Shown here: piece by piece, positions 52,683 through 61,091 of the stretch
How positions within the stretch are numbered: the stretch's first letter is position 1
How the letters are laid out: the number at the start of each line of letters is the position of its first letter
Assembly (NCBI RefSeq): GCF_029870595.1
Contig: NZ_JAPDIR010000018.1
Coordinates: 36,607 to 100,606, forward strand
Direction of reading: 5' to 3'
Length of the DNA: 64,000 bases
DNA from: Sphingomonas sp. CBMAI 2297
GTDB lineage: Bacteria > Pseudomonadota > Alphaproteobacteria > Sphingomonadales > Sphingomonadaceae
Translations under genes and position numbers: made by a program
Notes under the pieces: generated by a model
Seen by the model: only the letters and a program-made list of their open reading frames with translations
What the model was told of the DNA's origin: nothing
The model's database searches: none

Positions 52683-55600
52683 CGATGACGGCGGAACGCC
52701 TCTATATCGACGAGGAGCGCGCTTCCTTCGCGCAAGAGCGGCTCTGGTTGCTGCAGCAGCTCGATCCCTCCGACAGCGGCTATAATCTGGTCCTCCCCAT
52801 CCCGCTGCCGGCCGGCACCGACGCCGCGCTGTTCTCGGCGGCCATGGCCGACATGATCGAGCGTCACGACAGCCTGCGGACGCTGTTCGAGGATCGCGAC
52901 GGCGTGCCCTGGCAATGCGTGCTGGCGCCCCATGCGCCGGCGGTGGTGGCGCACGATTTCGCGGCGCTCGCGCCCGAGGCACGCGAGGAAGCGCTCGCCG
53001 CATTGATCGCCAGCGAGATCGCGACGCCGTTCGATCTCGCCGCCGCACCGCCGCTGCATTGCCACCATGTCGATCTCGGCGAGGCGGGCACGCTGGCGGT
53101 GATCGCGCTCCACCACATCATCGCCGATGGCTGGTCGATGCACCTGTTCGCGCGGGACCTTGCCGAATTCAGTGCCGCGCACCTCGCCGAGCGCGCGCCC
53201 ATGCTGCCGCCGCTCGATTATCAATATGTCCATTTCTCCACCTGGCAGCGCGATCAGGTCGAGCGGGGCGCCTATGCCGAGCAGCTCGACCATTGGGTGC
53301 GCACGCTTTCGGAAGCGCCCCCGGTGCTCGACCTGCCGCTCGACCGGCCGCGCACGCCGCAGCCCCAGGCGCGGGGCGGCACCTGGATCGTCCATTTCCC
53401 GGACGCGTTGCGCGACGGCCTCAACCAGCTTGCCCGGGCGGAGAATGCCACGCTCTACATGGTGCTGATGGCAGGCTATCAAGCGCTCCTGTCGCGGCTG
53501 GGCGGGCAGCACGACATCATCGTCGCCACGCCGGTGGGCAGCCGGCCCAGAGCCGAGTTCGACGACATCTTCGGCTGCTTTCTCAACAATGTGCTCGTGC
53601 GCGGCCGGCCCGCCCGCGCGCAGAGCTTCCGCGAGTTCCTGGCCGCGACCCGAGTGGCGGTGCTCGATGCCTTTGCGCATCAGGACGTGCCGCTCGAGGT
53701 GGTGATCGAGGCGGTCAAGCCGCAGCGCAGCCGCACCCACACGCCATTGTTCCAGACGATGCTGGTGCTGCAGAACGCCCCGCGCACGATGGAGGAATCC
53801 ACGCCGGAGAGCGCGCCGGTCGACGGTCCCGGCCTCTCGCTCAACGCCAAGTTCGAGCTTTCCGTCGCGCTGTGGGAAACCGCCTCCGGCCTCACCGCCG
53901 CCTTCGAGTATCGCAGCGACCTGTTCGACGAGGCGACCATCGCGGCGATGGCCAGCGCCTATCGGGCGCTGCTGGCCGATGCGGTGGCGCGGCCGGACGC
54001 GCGGCTGGGCAGCCTCGCGCTGCTCGATGCGCCGACGCAGCGAAAGATGCTGCACGACTGGAACGCCGTGCCGCTCGACTATCCCGACACGGCGACGATC
54101 CACGGGCTGTTCGAGGAACAGGTCGCGCGGGATCCCGACGCGGTCGCGGTGATCTTCGAGGATCTGACGCTCAGCTATGCTGCGCTCAATCGCGCCGCCA
54201 ATCGCATCGCGCACCAGCTGATCGCGCTGGGCGCGGGCCCCGAGACCTGTGTGCCGGTGGTCTGCGAGCAGAGCATCGAGATGATCGTCGCGCTGATGGG
54301 CGTGCTCAAGGCCGGCGCCGCCTATGTGCCGATCGACCCGGCCTTGCCGCAGAAGCGCGTCGAATATCTGATCGGCAGCGTTGCGCCCAAGGCGGTGCTG
54401 ACACTGGAGCGCTTCGCCGGGCTGGTGGGCGATCCGGGAGCCCCGGTTATCCCGATCGACGGAGCGCACATGGCCGCGGGCGCCGATGCCGGCAATCCCG
54501 AGGTCGCGGTGTCGGCGCGTACGCTCGCCTATGTGATCTTCACTTCGGGCACCACCGGCCTGCCCAAGGGCGTGGAGGTCGAGCATCGCAGCGTCCTCCA
54601 CCATCTCTGGGGCATGCGCGAGCAATATGCGGTGACCTCGGCCGACCGCTTCCTGCAGAAGCACCCGTTCAATTTCGACGTGTCGGTCTGGGAGTTCTTC
54701 CTCCCGCTCGCGACCGGCGGCAGCACGGTGATGGTGCGCCCGGGCGGCCAGCGCGACCTGGATTACATGATCGACCGGATCGTCGCGGAAGGCGTCACCA
54801 TCGTGTGCTTCCTCCCCTCGGCGCTCACGGTGCTGCTCGACCATCCGCGCATCGCGCTGCTCGACGCCTCGGTGCGCTGGATGCTGTGCGGCGCGGAGAC
54901 GATGGGGCGCGATGTGCCGACCCGCTTCTTCGAGCGGCTCAACGCCAGGCTGCACAATCTCTACGGCCCGACCGAGACGACCGTCCACAACAGCTGGTAT
55001 GAATGCCTGCCGGGCGAGCAGCCCGCGGTGATCCCCATCGGGCGCCCGATGCCGGGCGTGCGCCTGTACGTCCTCGATCCCGAGCTGCAGCCGGTGCCGA
55101 TCGGCGTGCCGGGGGAAATCCATATCGGCGGCGCCAGCGTCGCGCGCGGCTATCGCAACAGCCCCGACATCACCGAAGCCCGGTTCGTCGCCGATCCCTT
55201 CACCGACGGGCCCGATCCGCGAATGTATCGCACCGGCGACATCGGCCGCTTTCGCGCCGACGGCAATATCGAGTTCATCGGGCGGCGCGATCGCCAGTTC
55301 AAGATCCGCGGCTTCCGCATCGAGCTGGGCGAGATCGCGCACGTGCTGCGCCAGCACGAGCAGGTCCGGGAAGCGCTGGTGATCGTCCGCGAGGACATGC
55401 CGGGCGATCTGCGCATCGTCGCCTATGTCGTCGCGAGCGAGCCCGGATTGGGAGAGGCCGCCCTGCTCGAGCATGCGGCGCTGCACCTCCCGCGGCACAT
55501 GCTGCCCAGCGCGATCGTGATGATGGACAGCCTGCCGCTCACCGCGAACGACAAGGTGGACATGCGCGTGCTTCCGGCGCCCGGCCGCTATCAGCGCGAC

Positions 55601-55891
55601 GCGGGCCGAGCGCCCGAGGGCCCGATCGAGACCGGGCTGGCGGCGATCTGGAACTCGCTGCTCGGCTCGGCGGTGGAAGGCGTCGAGGACGACTTCTTCG
55701 ACCTTGGCGGCCACTCGCTGCTCGCTGCCCGGCTGGTCGCCCATGTCCGCGCCCGCCTGGGCCGCGTGCTGCCGGTGCGCGCGGTGTTCGAGACGCCGAA
55801 ACTCGGCGCGATGGCGGAAGCCATCGCCGCGGCACCGATCGCCGAGGACGATCTCAGCGCGATGCTGCGCCGGCCGCGGCGATCCCTTTGA
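52679..55891 (+). CDS. Single-module NRPS, C-A-T
   Basis: A 1070-residue nonribosomal peptide synthetase. Condensation domain about 10-430 with H145-H146-IIAD-G (HHxxxDG). Adenylation domain about 465-960: FTSGTTGLPKGVE, NFDVSVWEF, NLYGPTETTVHNSW, YRTGDIGRFRADG, and NDKVD with the catalytic Lys. Thiolation domain with phosphopantetheine Ser1013 in LGGHSLLAARL. No thioesterase, reductase or epimerase follows. Read by hand, the eight pocket residues plus Asp and Lys are D-V-W-C-M-C-L-V-H-K. This is nearest to the hydroxy-amino-acid (Ser/Thr) type but not a standard code. An upstream donor for the C domain is not encoded here, so a loaded partner or in-trans acyl donor is needed. Confidence 0.92.
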   Translation: MTMTAERLYIDEERASFAQERLWLLQQLDPSDSGYNLVLPIPLPAGTDAALFSAAMADMIERHDSLRTLFEDRDGVPWQCVLAPHAPAVVAHDFAALAPEAREEALAALIASEIATPFDLAAAPPLHCHHVDLGEAGTLAVIALHHIIADGWSMHLFARDLAEFSAAHLAERAPMLPPLDYQYVHFSTWQRDQVERGAYAEQLDHWVRTLSEAPPVLDLPLDRPRTPQPQARGGTWIVHFPDALRDGLNQLARAENATLYMVLMAGYQALLSRLGGQHDIIVATPVGSRPRAEFDDIFGCFLNNVLVRGRPARAQSFREFLAATRVAVLDAFAHQDVPLEVVIEAVKPQRSRTHTPLFQTMLVLQNAPRTMEESTPESAPVDGPGLSLNAKFELSVALWETASGLTAAFEYRSDLFDEATIAAMASAYRALLADAVARPDARLGSLALLDAPTQRKMLHDWNAVPLDYPDTATIHGLFEEQVARDPDAVAVIFEDLTLSYAALNRAANRIAHQLIALGAGPETCVPVVCEQSIEMIVALMGVLKAGAAYVPIDPALPQKRVEYLIGSVAPKAVLTLERFAGLVGDPGAPVIPIDGAHMAAGADAGNPEVAVSARTLAYVIFTSGTTGLPKGVEVEHRSVLHHLWGMREQYAVTSADRFLQKHPFNFDVSVWEFFLPLATGGSTVMVRPGGQRDLDYMIDRIVAEGVTIVCFLPSALTVLLDHPRIALLDASVRWMLCGAETMGRDVPTRFFERLNARLHNLYGPTETTVHNSWYECLPGEQPAVIPIGRPMPGVRLYVLDPELQPVPIGVPGEIHIGGASVARGYRNSPDITEARFVADPFTDGPDPRMYRTGDIGRFRADGNIEFIGRRDRQFKIRGFRIELGEIAHVLRQHEQVREALVIVREDMPGDLRIVAYVVASEPGLGEAALLEHAALHLPRHMLPSAIVMMDSLPLTANDKVDMRVLPAPGRYQRDAGRAPEGPIETGLAAIWNSLLGSAVEGVEDDFFDLGGHSLLAARLVAHVRARLGRVLPVRAVFETPKLGAMAEAIAAAPIAEDDLSAMLRRPRRSL

Positions 55892-55917
55892 CCGAATCCA
55901 GCACGGGGCTCTGCCAG

Positions 55918-57255
55918 ATGTACAATGAAACCGGGCTAAAATCCGCCGAAGTCCTCGAAACCGTCGCCGAGCCGGCGGTCGCCGCCGTCGATCTCGCCTG
56001 TATCGGCTTCGGTCCCGGCGGCATCAGCCTCGCCGCCGCCTATAGCGACTGGCGCGACACCCAGCCCGAGGGCGCCCCGGTCCCGAGCCTCCGGTTCATC
56101 GAGCGGCGCCCCGGCCCCGCATGGCAGCCCGGCCTGCTGATCCGCGGCGCCGACCTCAACCATCATTTCCTCCGCGACTTCGCCACGCCACGCGATCCGC
56201 GCAGCCGCTTCACCTTCGCCTGCTATCTCAAGGAAACCGGCCGGCTGTTCCAGTTCGGCCATCTCGGCGGGCGTGTGAGCCGTGTCGAATGGAACGACTA
56301 TGTCGTCTGGACCGCCCGCCATTTCGATCCGCTGGTCCGCTATGGGCTGGCGGTGCGATCGATCGCCCCCGCGGCGATGCGCAACGGCACGCCGAACCTG
56401 ATCGAGCTGGAACTGGACGACGGCAGCCGCGTCGCGGCGCGCAACCTGGTGGTGAGCACCGGCCAGTTCCCGCGCGTGCCCGAGCCGTTCCGCGCGCATC
56501 TGGGCCCGCGCATGTTCCACAGCGCGGGGTTTCTCGACCGGATCTCCGCCTTCGATCGTGCCGCGCCGCTCAAGATCTGCGTGCTGGGCTCGGGCCAGAG
56601 CGCGGGCGAGACGCTGTTGTGGCTCTACGATCATTTCCCCAACGCGCAGCTCACTTCGGTGCATCGCGGCCTGCCGTTCCGCCTAGTCGATATCGGCCAT
56701 TTCAGCAACGAGGTCTTCTTTCCCGACCAGGTGCCCTATTTCCACGCCCTCTCTCCCGAGAAGCGGCGCATGGCCGCGCAGGAATATCACCTGACCAACT
56801 TCTCCGCGGTGGACATCGACATCAGCCAGGGCCTCTACTGGCGGATGTACGAGGACCGGGTGCTCGGCACGACGCGCGCCGAAGTCATCGCCCGCCATGC
56901 CGCCAGCGAAGTCGAGGCCGTGGGCGACGGATTCCGGATCCGTTTCGTCGACGGGCTCAGCGGCGCCGAGCGCATGGTGGACGCGGATATCGTCGTGCTC
57001 TGCACCGGCTATCACGAGCCCGCCTTCCCGCCGCTGCTCGAGCCGCTGCGCGAATGGATCGTCACCGATTCCAGCGGCGGCCCCGAAGTCGCGCTCGACT
57101 ATCGCGTCCGGACCGCATCCGGGTTCGGGCCGGCGCTGTACCTGAACGGCGTCACCGAGCGCACGCACGGCGCCAGCGACGCCTCGTCGCTCAGCATGAC
57201 CGCGCTGAAGGCCCAGACGATCCTCGAATCCTTCCTGACCAACCGGAATCGCTGA
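55918..57255 (+). CDS. L-ornithine/L-lysine N-monooxygenase (PvdA/IucD family)
   Basis: A 445-residue flavoprotein N-hydroxylase. FAD motif CIGFGPGGISLAAAY (from about residue 28), DLNHHFLRDFATPRDPRSRF, NADPH motif VLGSGQSAGETLLWL, FSNEVFFPDQ and the late LCTGYHEPAFPP. These are the marks of enzymes that hydroxylate the side-chain amine of ornithine or lysine using NADPH and O2. A TTG at 55888 overlapping the NRPS stop is a second possible start. In siderophores the product becomes a hydroxamate; in hydrazine pathways N6-hydroxylysine is the nitrogen electrophile. The cupin, MetRS-like and DAO-type neighbours favour the second. Confidence 0.9.
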   Translation: MYNETGLKSAEVLETVAEPAVAAVDLACIGFGPGGISLAAAYSDWRDTQPEGAPVPSLRFIERRPGPAWQPGLLIRGADLNHHFLRDFATPRDPRSRFTFACYLKETGRLFQFGHLGGRVSRVEWNDYVVWTARHFDPLVRYGLAVRSIAPAAMRNGTPNLIELELDDGSRVAARNLVVSTGQFPRVPEPFRAHLGPRMFHSAGFLDRISAFDRAAPLKICVLGSGQSAGETLLWLYDHFPNAQLTSVHRGLPFRLVDIGHFSNEVFFPDQVPYFHALSPEKRRMAAQEYHLTNFSAVDIDISQGLYWRMYEDRVLGTTRAEVIARHAASEVEAVGDGFRIRFVDGLSGAERMVDADIVVLCTGYHEPAFPPLLEPLREWIVTDSSGGPEVALDYRVRTASGFGPALYLNGVTERTHGASDASSLSMTALKAQTILESFLTNRNR

Positions 57256-57268
57256 ACGGAGCCGCCGC

Positions 57269-58081
57269 ATGTCCACCTGGCTGTTTACCTATGGATCGAG
57301 CACCGACCCCGATCACTTCGCGGAGGATTTCGGCAGGCCCGAGGCCTTTGCCGCGGCGAGCGTGGCGGACTATCGGCTGGCCTTCGTCAATTACCGGGAA
57401 TCGTTCGGAGGGGGGACTTCGGCGATCGTGCCCGCACCGGGCGCCGAGGCGATCGGCGTCGCCTATCGCATCACCCCCGAGCAGCGCGCGAGGCTGGCCG
57501 TCATCGACCCCGATTATGCGCTCCAGCCGATCCAGGCGCGCATCGGCGGCGAGACCGTCGAGGCCGAGGTGCTGCTGCCGCGCACGATCCATGGCTTCGC
57601 CTCGCCCACCGATGCCTATATGGCGCGGATTCGGTACGGCCTGACCGGCTTCTACCCCATCGCCCAGGTCGACGCCGCGATCCGCGCCGCGCTCGACCGG
57701 CGCTGGCTGTTCGACGGCCTTCCCGCGCAATGGGCGGCCGATGCCGAGCCGCGCATGGAATATGGCACCCTGTTCCGCCGGCTGCTGCCGTGGAAGGGGG
57801 GAGTCCGCACGCCCTGGGGCGGCGCCGTCGCCACCATCGCGCCGGGCACCGCCAGCGAGCTGTTTCCCCATGACGAGGAAGAGCTGGCATTCGTGCTGTC
57901 GGGCAGCGGCAGGCTGCGGCTCAACGCCCACGAGCGCGCGCTCGGCCAGGGCGACCTCATCTATTTCGAACCCGAATGCGAGCACGTCGTGACCAACGAC
58001 CAGCCCGAGGAGCCGCTCGTCGTGCTGTTCCTCTGGTGGGGCGGGGCGGACGGCGTGGCGTGGGCGGGGCGCAAGATCTGA
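57269..58081 (+). CDS. Gamma-glutamylcyclotransferase-like / cupin fusion protein
   Basis: A 270-residue two-domain protein. Residues 1 to about 125 are GGCT/AIG2-like: FTYGSS at 6-11 replaces the usual YGSN loop. The expected catalytic Glu region (ITPEQRARL...) reads VIDPDY, with D80 where Glu is normal. Residues about 165-265 are a cupin: motif 1 FPHDEEELAFVLSGSG (H201 with E203-E205) and motif 2 GDLIYFEPECEHVVTN (H239, N243), which can bind one metal. In known hydrazine synthetases a zinc cupin is fused to the MetRS-like part and forms the N-N bond. Here the cupin is on a separate protein with a different partner. ATG with GGAG upstream. Confidence 0.82.
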   Translation: MSTWLFTYGSSTDPDHFAEDFGRPEAFAAASVADYRLAFVNYRESFGGGTSAIVPAPGAEAIGVAYRITPEQRARLAVIDPDYALQPIQARIGGETVEAEVLLPRTIHGFASPTDAYMARIRYGLTGFYPIAQVDAAIRAALDRRWLFDGLPAQWAADAEPRMEYGTLFRRLLPWKGGVRTPWGGAVATIAPGTASELFPHDEEELAFVLSGSGRLRLNAHERALGQGDLIYFEPECEHVVTNDQPEEPLVVLFLWWGGADGVAWAGRKI

Positions 58082-58116
58082 CGCGATCCTTTCGCGTTTC
58101 TGGCGGGAGCGGAACA

Positions 58117-59772
58117 ATGACGGACCTGAAGGCGGCAACTCTCAACCGGCGCGGTTTCCTGGGCGCCCTGGGCTCGGCGATGGCGACGGCCAGCACGGCC
58201 TCCACCCGCGCGGCGCTCGCCGCGCAAGACACCGAGTTCGACTATATCGTCGTGGGCCTGGGATCGGCGGGCTGCGTCGTCGCCAACCAGCTGAGCGCGA
58301 AGGCGGGCCTGCGCGTGCTGGCGCTGGAAGCCGGCCCGACCGACTATACGCCGATCATCCAGAACCCCGACAATTACTACAAGGCCAAGGGCTCTCCGAT
58401 CTACGACTGGAACTATCAGACGATACCCCAGCCGCACATCGACGGCCGCATCATTCCCGCGCCGCGCGGCAAGGCCTATGGCGGATGCAGCTCGATCAAC
58501 GCGATGATCTACATCCGCGGCAACCGCGCGGACTATGACAATTGGGCCTATCAGGGAAACCGGGGCTGGGCATATCAGGACGTGCTGCCGCTGTTCATCG
58601 CGGCGGAGGGCAATCGCGACATCCGCGGGCCGCTGACGGGCAACAAGGGCCCTCTCACCGTGCAGAATTATCCGCACAAGAGCCTGCCGGGCACGGCGTT
58701 CGTGCAGGCGGCGGTGCAGATGGGCTTCAAGGGGCCGGACTGGAACTTCAACGGCGCGATCCAGCAGGACGGCGCCGGCTTCTACCAGTTCACCATCCGC
58801 ACCGAGCTGCGCGAGGGCAAGCCGCGGCTGGAACGGTGCAGCCTCGCCAAGGCCTATCTCCATCCCGCGATGGGGCGCACCAACCTCACCGTCCGCCACG
58901 ATGCGCCGGTCAAGCGGCTGATCGTGGAAGGCGGCCGCGCGGTGGGCGTGGAATATGTCCTCGATGGCCAGACGCTGCAGGCGCGCGCAAGCCGCGAGAT
59001 CGTCCTGTGCGCCGGCGCGGTCACTTCGCCCGCGATCCTGATGCGTTCGGGGATCGGCCCGGCCGACGCGCTGCGCGCGCTTGGCATCCCCGTCGTCCTG
59101 GACCTGCCGGGCGTCGGCGAGAATCTGCAGGACCATCCGGTGCTGCCGGTCGCCTATCATGCCATTCCCAAATTGCCGCCGCTCTGGGCCAGCGGCGTGC
59201 AGGCCGGGCTGTTCGTCAAGACGCAGAGCCATGCCCCCTCCGCGGCGCCCGATCTCCAGTTCCATTTCTGGCAGGGCGACGACGACGACGACAATTCCTT
59301 CTCCTTCTCGCCGACCGTGGTCCGGCCGTCGAGCCGCGGCCGGATCCGGCTCAAGTCGGCGGACTATACCGTCGCTCCCCTGATCGACCCGAACTATATG
59401 CAGACCCAGGCCGATATCGACGTGATGATCAAGGGCATGGAACTGTCCCGCCAGTTGGTGCGCCAGCAGGCGTTCAGAGGCATCGCGGGGGCGCCGCTGC
59501 ACGATTTCGGATCGGCGAGCACGCCCAGGGAAATGGCCGATTATGTCCGCAAGAACGTGCGGACGATCTATCACCTCGCCAGCACCTGCAAGATGGGGCT
59601 CGGCGCCGATGCCGTGGTCGATCCGGAGCTCAAGGTCTATGGCATCGCCGGCCTGCGCGTCGCCGACGCCTCGATCATGCCCGAAGTGGTCAGCGGCAAC
59701 ACCAACGCCGCCTGCGCGATGATCGGCCAGCGCGCCGCCGACATGATCCTCGGCAAGGACAAGCGCCCGTGA
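58117..59772 (+). CDS. GMC-family FAD oxidoreductase, possible Tat substrate
   Basis: A 551-residue glucose-methanol-choline oxidoreductase. The N-terminus has a twin-arginine-like leader (NRRGFLGALGSAMATAS, Arg 11-12) ending AALA-AQ. FAD motif YIVVGLGSAGCVVANQLS, GMC signature 1 GKAYGGCSSINAMIYIRGN, signature 2 AGAVTSPAILMRSGIGPAD, and C-terminal ASIMPEVVSGNTNAACAMIG, where catalytic His/Asn residues are expected. Family members oxidise alcohols. The possible Tat signal would place this step in the periplasm; a non-cleaved N-terminus is the alternative. ATG behind GGGAG. Confidence 0.87.
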   Translation: MTDLKAATLNRRGFLGALGSAMATASTASTRAALAAQDTEFDYIVVGLGSAGCVVANQLSAKAGLRVLALEAGPTDYTPIIQNPDNYYKAKGSPIYDWNYQTIPQPHIDGRIIPAPRGKAYGGCSSINAMIYIRGNRADYDNWAYQGNRGWAYQDVLPLFIAAEGNRDIRGPLTGNKGPLTVQNYPHKSLPGTAFVQAAVQMGFKGPDWNFNGAIQQDGAGFYQFTIRTELREGKPRLERCSLAKAYLHPAMGRTNLTVRHDAPVKRLIVEGGRAVGVEYVLDGQTLQARASREIVLCAGAVTSPAILMRSGIGPADALRALGIPVVLDLPGVGENLQDHPVLPVAYHAIPKLPPLWASGVQAGLFVKTQSHAPSAAPDLQFHFWQGDDDDDNSFSFSPTVVRPSSRGRIRLKSADYTVAPLIDPNYMQTQADIDVMIKGMELSRQLVRQQAFRGIAGAPLHDFGSASTPREMADYVRKNVRTIYHLASTCKMGLGADAVVDPELKVYGIAGLRVADASIMPEVVSGNTNAACAMIGQRAADMILGKDKRP

Positions 59773-61085
59773 GCCGGCGCCCCCGCGCCGACATGCCGAC
59801 GCGCGGCACCGCTTCCTTCACTCGGCTGGAATCGGAGGTCCGCGTCTATTGCCGCGGCTTTCCCGCGGTGTTCGCGCGCGCGCACGGCGCCGAGCTCTTC
59901 GACGAAGAGGAGCGGCGCTATCTCGACCTGCTCGTCGGCGCGGGCGTGCTGAACTATGGGCATAATCCGCCCGAGATCGTCGCGGCGGTCAGCCGCTATC
60001 TGGCCGATGGCGGGATCGTCCACGCGCTCGATCTGCACACGGTGGCGAAGCGCCGGTTCCTCGACGCGTTCGAATGCCACATCCTCGCCCCGCGCGGCCT
60101 GGACTACAAGATCCAGTTCACCGGCCCGACCGGCGCCAACGCGATCGAGGCGGCACTCAAGATCGCGCGTCGGGTCACCGGCCGGAGTTCGGTGATCGCC
60201 TTCACCAACGGCTATCACGGCGTGTCGCTCGGCGCGCTCGCGGCGACGGGCAATTCCGCCAAGCGCCGCGCCGCCGGCATCGCCCTAGCCGGCGTCGACC
60301 GGATGCCGTTCGACGGGTATCTCGGCAGCGACGTCGATACGGCGGCCTATCTCGCACGGATGCTCGCCGACCCCGGCAGCGGGATCGATCCGCCGGCCGC
60401 GATCCTGCTGGAAGTCGTGCAGGCCGAAGGCGGGATCAACCTGGCCTCGGATCCCTGGCTCCGCGCCATTGCCGAGATCGCCCGCGCCCACGACGCGCTG
60501 CTGATCGTCGACGACATCCAGGCCGGCTGCGGGCGCACCGGCAGCTTCTTCAGCTTCGAGCGCGCCGGAATCCGCCCCGACATCGTCTGCCTCTCCAAGG
60601 CGATCGGCGGAATGGGCCTGCCGATGTCGCTGGTGCTGATCGCGCCGGAGCATGATTGCTGGCGGCCGGGCGAGCACAACGGCACGTTCCGCGGCCACAA
60701 TCTCGCTTTCGTCGCCGCGACCGCCGCCATCGAGAGCTATTGGCGCGACGACGGGCTGGAGCGGCGCGTGGCGGCCGGCGCCGCGCACCTCGAGAAGCGG
60801 CTGCGCGCGCTGCCGGGCCATGGCGGGCCCGATGGCTTCGCGCTGCGCGGCCGGGGAATGATCCGCGGCCTGGCATGGCGCGATACCCGTATCGCCGGGC
60901 AGGTCTCGGCGGCGGCCTATGCGCGCGGCCTGATCGTCGAGACCTGCGGCCCCCGGGACGAAGTGCTGAAACTGCTGCCGCCGCTGACGATCACCGCGTC
61001 CGAGATCGACGAGGCGGCCGATCTGCTGGGCGAGGCGATCGCCGACATCGTCCCCGTCCCCGCCACTGCGCTCGAGACGGCCTGA
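59769..61085 (+). CDS. Diaminobutyrate-2-oxoglutarate aminotransferase (EctB-like)
   Basis: About 438 residues from GTG 59769, which overlaps the GMC stop; ATG 59793 fits the usual EctB N-terminus better. Class III PLP enzyme closely matching the EctB/PvdH group: RLESEVRVYCRGFPAVFARA, GVLNYGHNPPEIVAA, KIQFTGPTGANAIEAALKIA, VDDIQAGCGRTGSFFSF and PLP lysine K277 in LSKAIGGMGLP. It makes L-2,4-diaminobutyrate from aspartate semialdehyde and glutamate. No EctA or EctC follows, so this is not ectoine synthesis. Diaminobutyrate could be the NRPS substrate or the amine partner. Confidence 0.87.
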   Translation: MSRRPRADMPTRGTASFTRLESEVRVYCRGFPAVFARAHGAELFDEEERRYLDLLVGAGVLNYGHNPPEIVAAVSRYLADGGIVHALDLHTVAKRRFLDAFECHILAPRGLDYKIQFTGPTGANAIEAALKIARRVTGRSSVIAFTNGYHGVSLGALAATGNSAKRRAAGIALAGVDRMPFDGYLGSDVDTAAYLARMLADPGSGIDPPAAILLEVVQAEGGINLASDPWLRAIAEIARAHDALLIVDDIQAGCGRTGSFFSFERAGIRPDIVCLSKAIGGMGLPMSLVLIAPEHDCWRPGEHNGTFRGHNLAFVAATAAIESYWRDDGLERRVAAGAAHLEKRLRALPGHGGPDGFALRGRGMIRGLAWRDTRIAGQVSAAAYARGLIVETCGPRDEVLKLLPPLTITASEIDEAADLLGEAIADIVPVPATALETA

Positions 61086-61091
61086 CCGGCA

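Noticed and set aside
59769..61085. Ectoine biosynthesis locus
   Set aside because: Only an EctB-like gene is present; no EctA, EctC or EctD neighbours.
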